NCBI GenBank assembly: GCA_036927565.1
Contig: JAYESD010000009.1
Coordinates: 151,922,929-151,986,928, forward strand
Source of the DNA: Tuctoria greenei
Taxonomy: Eukaryota; Streptophyta; Magnoliopsida; Poales; Poaceae
Reading direction: 5' to 3'
Length of the DNA: 64,000 bases
The translations under genes were made by a program, and so were the position numbers. Shown here one piece after another: positions 33,701-44,180 of the stretch. The notes below the pieces were generated by a model. It ran no database searches and was not told the DNA's origin. It worked only from the letters and a program-made list of their open reading frames with translations. Position 1 is the stretch's first letter. Every line of letters begins with the position of its first letter.

Positions 33701-36700
33701 AAATTTCTAAGGCGCGTCTAGCATCACCTGACATAGCAGCTACCTGCAGACAAGCAATTTAAGCAACTGAATGGAAACTCAGGCCAACATGACATAAAAA
33801 TTGGTCTAATCTTTGTATAGCAGAAAAGTTCATTGGTGGGGAGAAGGTTACCGGCCAACTTCAAATTTCTTTGTTCCACCAGACATTTTAGCTATTTTCT
33901 CTACCAAGTCATATGATCTTTTTAAAATACTACTTGACTTGATGCTCAAAACACCTAGACTTCAGCTCTAAACTACTATATCATAGATTTGCTTGAAATT
34001 CCATCTTTCCTACACTACTAGCTGACCACCTTTCCTAGCCAACTTAAACTGGCATGTTAAATTTCTCTAACAAATTGACTTCCTAAATCATGCGCAAGTC
34101 TATCTGCTAACTGGGTAGCCTTTTGTTCAAGCTTATTCATGGATGGGCTCCCATTTTGCATCTCTGCAATGCTCCCCATTATAGATCAATAGTGGTGAGC
34201 ATTGCACTCCTTTGTGTCCACAAGCCGCAGACTCCTCGTCCATCCTTTGCCACAGCCACACAAGTTGGCTCTTGGCTGCCACGTCTGCTGTTTGGACTCT
34301 AAGCAAACCTCAGTACTGATTGCATGGTGGAGTAACAATGAGAAAAAGACATGCTAATAAACAAGAGTCAAACCTTTCTAGACGCAAATTCAATAGCCTG
34401 TTCTTCAAAGGCATTGATACCCTTTAGACGGCAGGTTATAATTTCCTGAAGTTGCCTATAATTGTATGGGCCAAAACACAGTCGTTGGATGCCCATCCGA
34501 CTTGAAATACGAGGCAGTAGCTTTTCTGGAAGATCCATTGTATTTGCTATGCCTACATCCAGTAACAAAACAGCGAAAGAATAACTAAACAGAAAGATTA
34601 AAAACACTGGTCAAGGCAAAAGAAAGTTACCTATAACAACTAGGTTTGAATTTGGCTTGGTGGGCCAATCAAGAATGTTATATAGCACCTGATATAAAAA
34701 GATCGAAGTGTCAAATAACATGTACCATACAACAATCAGAAATTTCAAAAGAAAAGTACTAAACTATACAAATAATTAATAGGTACTTCAAAGAAACAAT
34801 ACAAATATGTGGCAGCTATATCTAATTCATTTTCCAAAGTCGAATACACAAAAGCTATACAAATATCTAATAGGTGTTGCTTGTAATAGTTACCGACTGG
34901 TTTCTAGTCAAAAGGAGATCGAGCTCATCAATAAGCAAAACAATTGGTTGGTTTGCTTGCTTTCCAATGCGAGTGCCACCTGAAAAGTGCTCGGTTAAAT
35001 AATGAAGAGCCTTTTTCCACCCAACTCTATGCCCACTCAACTGTTCATATATGACCTGCATTTGATGTGACAAAATGTATATCCATTACGATTCTTTTAT
35101 GGGGGTTATATATTTATGTGCCTGCTATAATCAAGCAGGGAAGATATATCACTGGATTATTAAAGTAAAAGTACCTTATAGATATTATCTGGTGAAGCTA
35201 ATTTAAGACCATTGATTTCAATAAAACAATACGGGTTCAGAGTTCCAGAATCAAATTCAGACCTCAGCCTCCTCATAACTGCAAGTACACTCATAGTCTG
35301 TAGGTTGACAAAACAGATGAAAAAATATTTGGTTCAACAATTAGCCAGAGTAGATGAAATCTTTTTTGTAAAAGCAGCCAAGAAAACATGGTCTGCTACC
35401 TTGCCAGTGCCAGGTACACCGTGGATATAAAGGCAGCGTCCAAGACATTGGTCATTGCAGATGGCATCCTTCACAAATGTAGATATCTCCTCCATTTCCC
35501 TGGGATAAGATGTCCAGTAAGTAGCAGATTTTGTGAGAAACACCCCAAACATACAGTAAGATGAATCAACATACTTATCCCTGCAAGGCAATGACTTGGG
35601 AAGAGTTGCCAGTAACAGGGTTGCTTTCGCCTTCTCCAGCTCAGTCTTTTGGTGACTCCGAACATGCTCGGGAATTTTTCGTATCCCAATTTTTTGTAGG
35701 CCATATATCCTCCCTTTCCTTGAATTCTATAAATATATACTTTGTTTTAGTTAAAACAATGCAAAGCGGGAGATGAAGTGAGAGAAGGGTTAGTACCGCT
35801 GCTAGTTCCTGTGATTGATTCCTCCTAGCTGAGCTACAAGATGCTGGTTCTTCCTCCTGATCATATTCTGAATCTTCATCAGTGTCACTGTTGTCATTAT
35901 TACTGGCATTGTAAGGCTCATCACCCGGATCTTCCTTCGTCTACTCAAAAAAGATCAGGAAGGAGCTTGGTCACCAGGTATAACATAAAGGGTGGTTGTG
36001 GCTTCTAAGAGCAGAGTTGGGCTCGTAAAAGTCGTGAACTTCTACCTCAGGTTCATCATCAATATCCGCCAAACGCTTAAAATTATGCCAATGTATATCA
36101 TACTCATATTCACAGTAGAAAACATCATCCCCTGCATAATCAGCATTCCTGAAGTCTTTGGGGTTCATTACAGAACACTGTCTAAGGATCGTTTCCATCT
36201 GCAGAAGATATAAGCCCAAAGATGAGGAAATAAGAAATGGACAGATGAGCAAAAGAATCACATGGAGCCAAAGATACACAGATAAGACAATACATCACCT
36301 CAATGTCTGCAACATCTTTGGTGCGATACAGCTCTCTCCGTAAATTATGTGGCTGCCTACCTGCTGCAGTCTCTTCAGGGATAACGTACCACCTTACCTT
36401 TGCCCAAAATGTGCCATCTGGCTCTCTCCATAAACTGTCACGAGCAATAGCCTTGTTTAGTTAATGTAACGATAAGCTCGTAAACAGCACCAAAATTACT
36501 AACATCAAACTATAGCAGAGAATGACTAGTATGATTGTAACAAGCAGCATATCTATATTCCCCTGCATATCTACTGTCACAAATCACTATCATAATTTTA
36601 ACCATTCTCCTAATGGAAAAGAGGAAGCAGACAGATGACAATATAACCATCTGTACCTAATCATCAGAAACCAAACTAATAAAACACATCAGTGATATAA

Positions 36701-37608
36701 GTCATTTCTCTTATAGCTATCTCATCAGCAAGTCCATGACCAGTACCACTAGTAATATACAAGTCACCAGCATATGATTCACAGTATGTACAATTATCCA
36801 AATATTTCAGCAAAAATTATTCAGCCAAATCAGTAACTTGCAGAAAACGGATTCACCATATGAACTTTTACTGTCACCCCCGCCCCACGGTCACTGACCT
36901 CTCAATGTGTGCAGCCCACAAATCGCTCGAAAGGAGTTTCTCTTTGGCTGTTCTCGCAATGTGCTTCCCCTCAGGCGGCTTGGGCCGCTCAACTGGTTTC
37001 CCAGCGCGCTCGGCCTCGCAGTACTGGCAGGACCAGTCCCCCTCTGGCACCCGCCGAAGGGGAGGCCGAACACACTGCAAGTGGAATCCGCCGAGGCACA
37101 TGTCACATTCCACCATCACTCTGCCACCAGTGAGGAAGCACACACGGCACTCCTCCTCCTCGGGATCCTCCGCGTCCGACTCTGCGTTCTCCCGCCGCTT
37201 CACGTACACGTCGTCCCCGATCTCGAACTCTCCGCCGTCGTACACCACCTTCCGGTAGTAGGTCCTCTTCCTCGGCTGCCGCCTCTGCCTTTTCGGCTCG
37301 CGCTGGGCCGGAGTTTTAGGAGACGGTGCGGCCCGCTTGCCCTTGGAGGTAGGTGTCGGCGTAGCCTTCACCGGCGCCTCCGGCGCGGCTTTGGTTGGGG
37401 TATCAAGGAGGCGGCGGGAGCGGCGGACAGTAGAGGGCGTCGCCGGAGTCATCGGCGGCGGCGAGGTCACCGATTTGGGCTTCCGCCTGAGCGTGGGCTT
37501 GGACGGAGTGCAGAGTTCCATCTGGGGTTCCATGGAGGCGGCGACGGGCTTCGCCGGCGAGGATCTCATCTTGGATATGGATCTGGACGGGGTGGCTGAG
37601 AGATCCAT
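30792..37608 (-). CDS. ORC1: Origin recognition complex subunit 1, 16 exons, apparently intact
   Basis: ORC1 is the ATP-binding subunit of the complex that marks replication origins in the nucleus and loads CDC6, CDT1 and MCM2-7. CDS exons: 36899-37608, 36299-36434, 36046-36198, 35797-35940, 35575-35726, 35400-35499, 35175-35297, 34894-35055, 34631-34688, 34374-34552, 33629-33743, 33384-33454, 33121-33216, 32199-32275, 30963-31046, 30792-30855. All junctions are GT-AG and in phase, giving 2424 nt and 807 aa, close to Arabidopsis ORC1. Domains: disordered basic N-terminus (1-115); BAH interrupted by a PHD finger (C154, C157, C168, C171, H176, C179, C194, C197), the plant-specific histone-reading arrangement; AAA+ with Walker A GVPGTGK (459-465), Walker B LLIDELD (546-552), sensor 1 IANTMD (581-586) and sensor 2 SGDARRA (644-650); winged helix to the C-terminus (PWLSKYL). 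Exon 1 is GC-rich. Intron 14 holds a hAT element. Confidence 0.95.
31487..32141. mobile_element. Non-autonomous hAT element in ORC1 intron 14 (655 bp)
   Basis: It has a perfect 8-bp target duplication gttggaac (31479-31486 and 32142-32149) and terminal inverted repeats CAGTGTTTTGA and CAGCGTTTTTGA, both hAT signatures. Subterminal regions carry repeated CGCCTAGGCG palindromes (near 31515-31550 and 32100-32130). The GC-rich interior has no transposase. On the plus strand, antisense to ORC1, it contains a TATA box (31828), a telo-box AACCCTAA (31853) and a CT-rich leader, then GGC-repeat sequence, like a captured promoter and 5' exon. It lies between exon 14 (ends 32199) and exon 15 (starts 31046), leaving splice sites untouched. 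Confidence 0.88.
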
Positions 37609-37715
37609 TCCGGGTCCCCCGCCGGCGACGGGAAGGGAGGCGGAGGAAGGGGGAACTGTCGATTTGAAATGCACGGTAGCTGATGGAGATGATGACGGAG
37701 TTAGGGTTCGGGCTG

Positions 37716-37723
37716 TTTGGCGC
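37716..37723 (+). promoter_or_regulatory. E2F-type site upstream of ORC1
   Basis: TTTGGCGC matches the E2F consensus TTTSSCGC. It lies 108-115 bp upstream of the ORC1 ATG, between the gene and the LINE. Most plant ORC genes are known to be E2F-regulated at the G1/S transition, so the site is probably functional. Confidence 0.7.
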
Positions 37724-37938
37724 CCATTCGCACTGCAGTTTTGGTGAATTTTCAATTTGGTCCATTACCTTTGCGAATTTGGCCGTCTTATCCAGAAAGA
37801 TGAAGCATGATGTTGTTTTTTTTCGAAAAAAAAAAACGGTGTGCCGGTGTTCCATTATAAGCAAGATAGAAAACATGTACAAGGTCCGGAATAGGCCTGG
37901 TAGAGATTACACCGTGTGCACAGTGTTTACAAATGCGG

Positions 37939-40900
37939 TCAGATGCCTACATCCAACAGCACTCGAGAGCCTAAGCTTGTCTCTTCTTCTCTGAAGATCC
38001 GCGCGTTCCTTTCTCTCCATATCACCCAAATTACTGCAATGACGACGGAGTGAATAGCTTTACGACGTGTCTCTTCTAGAATCTTTGAAAGCTCATAAAA
38101 CCAATCCATCGGTGACGACCCTATATTCCAGTTAGTTGGTTGTAGGCGATGTTCACCTATCCAAGAGCCCACCAAGAACCAGATTCGCCTCGTCGTTGGG
38201 CATTCGCAAAAAAAAAGGTGCATGGCGATTTCTAAGTTTTTGAGACACAAGGGGCAGATATAATTGTTTACCCATCCTCGTTGTTGCAGTCGATCCGAGG
38301 TCCAAAGTCGATTTTGGAGTAATAGCCATAAGAATGCCTTGTATCGAGGGGGTGCTCAAACTTTCCAAACATATTGGGTTAGTGCAGATTGTATGCCTCC
38401 ATCTAACTGTATGAGGTATGCAGATCGAGCAGAGTACTCCCCTGTTACCGATCGCACCCATTTAATCTCATCCGGCTCTGCATCGTACAACGATAATTGC
38501 ATTGAGTCTATCAGCACCCAAAGCCTTAGTAGCTGCAATAGCACATCCGAACTGATGTTGCGAACGATGTTTGTGATCCAACTTGCATTCTGGAAAGCTT
38601 GATATACTGACTTCTTGCCCCTGGTGATTTTGTATAGGTCTGGGAAGAGGGCAGCCGGCGCTTGCCCATGCAGCCAACTCGAGTGCCAAAATTTTGCTAG
38701 TTTTCCATCTCGAATTGTAACTACAGTGGATGAGGCGAAGATATTTATATCTGAGGAGTCGACAGGAAGATTCATACCAGCCCATGGGCGCTCCGGGTTA
38801 TTCCAGGGCAGCCACAATCATCAGTGCTCTACTAAACTTATGAAGATCGATTATGCCCAGGCCTCCAAAGTGCAACGGATGACAGACTCATGCCCAGCAA
38901 ACTTTGCATTTCCCTTCTTGTATGTGTTCTCCACCTACCCATAAGAATCTCCGTCATATTTTGTATATGGCTTTTATAATTTTTTTCAGTGGCTTAAAGG
39001 CTGATAGCACGTATGTCGACATGGAACTTAAAACAGAATGCACGAGCTCTCTTATGCCAGCAAAATTTATAAGGTTCCCATGCCAACCTGCTAATTTTGT
39101 TGCGACTCTGTCCTGGACGCTTTGTAGGTGTACCAGTCTTATACAATGTGGAGACAGCGGCAAGCCAAAATAATTGATTGGCCAAGAAAGGCGTTGTCCA
39201 CTGAATCCACGGAGCACCTCATCCAAATTTATCCTGTCACATCGGATGGGCATAATTGAGGTATTGCTCCAGTTAACCATGAGACCAGTGGATTCTCTAA
39301 ACAAGCATAGTATGTCCATGGTTGTCACCATATCACCTCTTGTTGGGTTGATGAAGAGGGTGACGTCATCGGCGTACATAGACAGCCTTAACCTAGTGTG
39401 TCGACCGGGCAGTGGGGTTAGACTTCCATTTTCTGTGGCCATCTGGAACAATCTGTGCAGGACGTCGATTGCCAAGATAAAGAGGTGTGGTAAGAGGGGG
39501 TCTCCCCGCCGCAACCCCAGGCATGTTGTATTGATGATCCTGTGACCCCGTTAGGTCTTACGGACGACGAACACGATGTTCATAGAATGGGAGATATCCA
39601 TTGTCGCCAGCGCCTCGAAAATCCTTGATGCTCCAAGAGTTCCATCAAATATCACCAAGAGATAGAATCGAAGGCCTTGGATATGTCTAGCTTTAGGAGA
39701 AGCACCGGCCTGCCATTTTGGTGGTAATCCCGGACAACGTTTTTGACATAAAGAAAATCCTCTTGAATACTCCTCTTCTTGATGAATGCGCTCTGGGATT
39801 ATGAGATAAGAGTATTGATGCATTTCCGTAGTCTTAACGCTAGAACTTTGGAAATCAGTTTACCCACCGAGTGGATCAGGCTTATTGGCCTAAAATCTCC
39901 CGCCTTTTCAGCCACCTCTGTTTTTGGCAGTAAGGTGATGACTGCCTTGTTGAGTTTGGATAGTGGCTCAGCGTTGATGTTGTAAAAGAGTGAAAAATCA
40001 GAAACCAACAAGCTTTGTAGAATATCTCCGTAAAACCGTCCGGATCGGGTGCCTTCGCGGTCGGCATGGAGCTGATGCATTCCCGTATTTCTTCTTCTGA
40101 GAATGGGATGTCGAGGCCGGAGTGTTGCACCTGAGTCAGAGCCAATTGCTCCCAGTTCAGAGTAAGTCGCCTTTGCTGACATGAACCGATAATGTTCATG
40201 AAGTGATGATGCAGCACCTCCTCCTTCTGTTGATGGTTCCATGTGAGTTGTCCATCTTCTTTTCTCAAACAGGCAATAATTTTTTTTTGCTCTACCATTT
40301 GCTTTTAGATGAAAATATCGTGTGCAAGCATCACCTTCACGAAGCCATGTGATGCGAGATGCTTGTTTTCGTCATGAACGCTCAATTGCTGCGAGCCTCA
40401 ACAATCTGATCTGATCTTCAGATCTTTTCTTAGTTGCCTCTCTCCGTCTGTCAATGCTCTGCTCTCTTGTGCTTTATCTAGCTGCATGATCACCTCGTTT
40501 GCTGTATGAAGCTTCAATCTTGCCTGCCCAAAGAGACATCTGCTCCACCTCCTTAGGGCATTAGCAGTGAGTTGAAGTTTCTGGTTGAGCACATTTAGAG
40601 GTGATGATCCTTGTACTGGTAGCGTCCAGGATGCCTGAACAATTTCAAAGAACCCTGGAATCTTAGGCCAAAAGTTTTCAAACTTGAATTCAGCTCGCTT
40701 ATGTGGCCTTTGTTGGGGGGCTAGCATGATTGGGCAGTGGTCTGACACAGATGATGAAAGAGCATACATGCCGAAGTTTGAGTATAGCAGATCCCATTCT
40801 TTTGTGCAAAAGGTTTGGTCCAGCCTCACTAGTGTAGGGTCTTGTCACTCATTGCTCCACGTGAAGCGACGGTTCTGCAGAGCGAGCTCAATCGATTCAG

Positions 40901-41431
40901 CCCGATCTTGCATCCTTCTGAAGGCTCCCATCCAATGTCAGTTGAGATTGGAATCACTCTTATCTCTAGCTTCATATATCAAATTGAAGTCACCAATACA
41001 TAGCCAAGGTATCCCGCTTGCCGGCTTGTTGAACAACACCTCTTGGAGGAAGTCTTCTTTTTCTGAGTCGCAAGTTGGACCATACACAGTTGTGACAGTG
41101 AATTCAATGTTGCTGATTTTTTGCCTAACCTTGACTATTAAGGAGGATGTTAATTGCACTGATGGAGCAACTTCAATATGGTTTGGGCCCCAAGCTATCA
41201 AGAGCCCCCCCCCCCCCCCCCCGTGCCATTTGCTGGATGGAAGGCAAACTGTGAGAGTGTTGGCCCCAGAAAGGTTGTGGCCAGAGCGATGTCGATGTTT
41301 TGCAGCTTTGTTTCCTCAAGACACACGATGGTAGGCGTGACTGTCTGAATGATTCCATGGACAGCCTCTCGATGAGTGGGCAGGTTAAATTCCTGCACAT
41401 TCCAACTCAAGACTGTAAGATTATCACTCAT
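37939..41431 (-). pseudogene. LINE ORF2 (endonuclease-reverse transcriptase), broken
   Basis: The frame starts at 41431 with MSDNLTVLSWNVQEFNLP, the endonuclease/exonuclease/phosphatase N-terminus. It continues with IVCLEETKL, VYGPTCDSEKEDF, WLCIGDFNLIYEARDKSDSN and SDHCPIML (to about 40700). The RT region includes FSEEEIRECISSMPTAKAPD (about 40100), PISLIHSVGKLISKVLA (39870), LPHLFILAIDVLHRLF (39470) and the active site LSMYADDVTLF (39370). The C-terminal zf-RVT-like part includes PLCLKNLEIAMHLFFCE (near 38240) and ends DVGI at 37939. Frame changes occur at the C tract (41205-41222), near 40400, 39850, 39550 and 38350. In a live element this protein nicks DNA and primes reverse transcription from the nick. 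Confidence 0.85.
41205..41222. repeat. 18-bp homopolymer C tract inside LINE endonuclease
   Basis: There are eighteen consecutive C on the plus strand (G on the coding strand). The endonuclease reading frame differs on the two sides (ending PANGT before, continuing LLIAWGPNHIEV after). The tract length is therefore out of phase. Confidence 0.9.
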
Positions 41432-41864
41432 TGGGAACAAAGCAGCAACGACTCATACCCTTAGGTAACACTGCAGGCCTGCAGAACACAAACAGAGCAC
41501 ACATAACACCACCTACATAGCTGCAGTGTGGAACGGCCGCCACCTTCATCCTCAAGGAAAGTCGTTCCCAGAAGCGGCTGTAGTATTCTTTATTGACGAG
41601 CAACAGAACAACTCACCGCACCAGAAACAGTGAGGAACATGACACGACGGACAAACAACAGTAAATGAAACTTGTTGTTGCATCGGACACTAAGACACAA
41701 CTTGGCTGCACTGGTGCAGATCATGCAGTCGCTGCCTGCGCTGCGAGCTCCTCCGCTGCTAGGGCCGCTATGGCAGAGGCCATACCCTCATGTACCAGGC
41801 AGGTAAGGCCCCGAATGGTTTCAATGGCCTTGTTTGACAGTGGCTCCTTGTATATAGCCTCGTA

Positions 41865-41944
41865 CTCTCTCCGTTCCTATGAACTTGTCGCTTAGTAGTT
41901 CAAAAATGAACTACAAAGCGACAAGTTCATGAAGATAGAGGGAG
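41865..41944. mobile_element. Stowaway MITE, 80-bp hairpin
   Basis: The ends are CTCTCTCCGT and AGAGGGAG. The two halves are near-perfect reverse complements over about 36 bp, and TA flanks both sides (41863-41864, 41945-41946). These are the features of a very short Stowaway element (Tc1/mariner type). It sits inside the LINE, between the ORF1 remnant and ORF2. Confidence 0.85.
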
Positions 41945-41946
41945 TA

Positions 41947-42360
41947 CTTCTGAAACACCTCTCTTTTGATTAGCTCGTCATCCCCGGTCAAGCCAAGTTG
42001 TCTGATGATGCGGTATGTGGCTCTCTGTGCCACCAAAATGGGAGACTGGTGATGCGTCTGTCTGGCGCTGTGATGTGTAGGCTCCAGCGGCGCCGACTTG
42101 GCGCGCGGGGCTAGCTTCTGCCTGGGGGGAGGGAAAGGCAGTAAGGCAGGAGGAACAGTTTTGAACATCGAACCATTGGGATCCGTAACTCGCTCCTTCG
42201 TCGGTCCAGAATCATCAGTCCTGGGTCCCCTCAGTAGATGGGCTTGTGTCGATTCTAGTGTAGCGGTCGTATCCCGAGAGGAAGCCCGGTGGGCCTGTGG
42301 GCTGACAGGCCGAACACTAGAAGCCGGAGGTAAATGCAAAGGTGATTTGTCGCTTGCTAA
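41947..42360 (-). pseudogene. LINE ORF1 remnant
   Basis: A minus-strand frame rich in S, P, R and T (PPASSVRPVSPQAHRASSRD onward) ends VFQKYSLYLHELVAL at the MITE. It occupies the ORF1 position upstream of ORF2. A cysteine/arginine-rich stretch further upstream could be a worn zinc knuckle, but I cannot confirm the RNA-binding domain. Confidence 0.45.
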
Positions 42361-42578
42361 TGGTCGCCTGCGCCCCCTGGCAGGGCAGACGCTCCTTCAA
42401 ACAGTGTTGCGGGGATCGAGGTGGTCTGGCCCAGCGACAGGCTGTTTTGCAAGTCACGCGGCTCCTGGTGGAAGCTCGTGACCTCATCTTGCATTGGGTC
42501 CTGAACCAGTCCCAAATGGAAATCGACTGTGTGCCGCTGGTAGAGTCTGGTGTTCACAAGTAGTTTCACAATCAGGTC

Positions 42579-43662
42579 TATCGAAGGGTCAATGTGACAT
42601 TTCCTCCGCATCTACTAAGGAGCAGCCCGCGGAGGTTCCTGTTTGGCGGGACTTAGGTCTCAAACTAGTGTTCTAGCGAAAGAGTATGAGACAATTGTTT
42701 TTCCGTGGTTCGGGTTGCAAGAAGTGTAACACCCTACTCCACGGTGGATTGTATTGCTTGGTGAGTGTGTATGCATATGTGTGTGTGTGATGGGGATTCG
42801 GAGTTTGGTCCTTGTATCAGTGGTCGTCCAGGCCTTTTATAGTCAAGGTCGGACGCCTTACAAGTGGGGTCTCGTGGCCCGACAAGTGGCCTCGGGGCGA
42901 TCTTATCCCAAAGATCTAAGGCTTCTTCTGTAAGCTTGCTCTGACCGCGGACTTGAGGACCCGCCGTCTTGTTGCCCGGGTCGTTAGTAGCCCATGCGCT
43001 GTTGCTGACATTGGCAGGAAATGTCCCATCCAACTATCTCTGGCACCGTAAGCTACCCACTTTGCAAAGTTGGATAGGCCTGTGGCGCCTTCATTGTGAT
43101 GCGATTAGTCGCAGCGGTACCTGACATTAGGCGTGTGCCGCACCATGCGTCTAGGGAAGCCGCGTATCTTCAGGGCTTGACAGAGACAAGGCATACCACC
43201 CTCTTAACTTCCTCACTACCTGCTCAGGGCAAGTGGACTGACCATGCAGGCGCTGGGGAGCTCTCCGCCATGGTGGAGGCCACGCCCGTCTCGTGGGGCA
43301 CGTGGCAGCTCGGGAGCTCGCCTCCGCGGGGGAAGCCAGACCCCCCCCAGCTTGGGTGCTTGCCTCCGTGGGGGAGGTCGGGTCTTAACTTCGTGTACCA
43401 CGTGGTAGCTTGGGAGCTCATCTCCGCGTAGGAGGTCGGGTCCTGTCCCGTCGGATACGTGGCTGCCTGGGAGCCTGTCATCAAGGTGGAGCTGAGTGCC
43501 ACCTTCAGGATGTCTTGGAGCACCCCGGACCTCCCATCTGAGGCTGGCGGGTTCGGGTCTCTTGGACACGTGGTGCCCTCAGACCTTGTCCCTGCTGGGA
43601 GGCAAGGTACCTAGGCGGCTCTAGCCCGTGTGCGAGGGTACCTGGTATGCCGTGTATCGAAA
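42579..43662 (-). repeat. Gypsy-2 3' LTR (1084 bp)
   Basis: The left end tatcgaagggtcaatg corresponds to the reversed end of the Gypsy-1 LTR (tgttgaagggttaatg). It has the same TATA box (minus strand, near 42836) and the same PPT neighbour on the right. It carries about 200 bp more U3 sequence than Gypsy-1. About 230 bp of it (43380-43612) is repeated at 63757-64000. Confidence 0.8.
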
Positions 43663-43680
43663 GTGGCCCCTGGGTCCACT
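43663..43680 (-). other. Gypsy-2 polypurine tract region
   Basis: The minus strand reads AGTGGACCCAGGGGCCAC immediately before the 3' LTR. It is nearly identical to the Gypsy-1 tract at 17771-17787. Confidence 0.6.
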
Positions 43681-44180
43681 GTGGGGTGAGGCGACGAGCC
43701 CGAGGGTGGGCCCTTATCCTGCTTTCCCACGTGGTCTTTTGATTTTGTCTTGATCAGTCGAAGCGGTGCGCTCTTCTGCTGCTGCGACCACGCGTCCCGC
43801 TCTGGTTGAGGGGTCGTGGCGACGTGATCTTTTGCTTGCTGCGACATTACCGCGATGGTTCTCGAGGCGTCTGCTGCACTTCTACTGCTCTCACTTCTGT
43901 CTTTATAGGAACCGTCGGGTTGCCTTCTCTGGCGAGGAACTCTGTGGGTCAGCTTTTCTGATGGGTGATCTGGGCCCGCTCGTCATGGTCATCGTGTTAC
44001 GAGCCGTTGATTTGGAGCCTGCTCATATTTGCACGGTGTGTCCAAACATCACTATGTTGCTTTAAAATGGGTACCTTTGTGGGTAATGGAATTTCCTTTC
44101 TTTCGCACCCCAAGCATTCGAGCCTTCGACTCCCTACTTGTGTGTCTACCCATTCTTGAGGTTCTCAACCCCTTGCTTTA
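43681..44180 (-). other. Gypsy-2 noncoding segment between antisense ORF and PPT
   Basis: No domain is recognised. On the plus strand this is the region upstream of the antisense ORF and could hold its promoter and leader. I see no clear TATA box. Confidence 0.4.

Larger units (their letters stand above)
37813..42578 (-). mobile_element. L1-type LINE, decayed
   Basis: The minus-strand order is an ORF1 remnant (about 42340-41950), then ORF2 with endonuclease, reverse transcriptase and a C-terminal zinc-binding domain. The 3' end is an A-rich tail, seen as a T run at 37813-37820 on the plus strand. The 5' end is lost or buried where Gypsy-2 begins at 42579. Frameshifts and an expanded G tract disable ORF2. 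Its tail ends about 205 bp upstream of the ORC1 start codon, in the same orientation. Confidence 0.85.

Noticed and set aside
36907..37599. 230-codon plus-strand ORF opposite ORC1 exon 1
   Set aside because: It is a by-product of the GC-rich first exon. The opposite strand encodes the conserved PHD finger and basic N-terminus, and the plus-strand product is leucine/arginine-rich with no domain.
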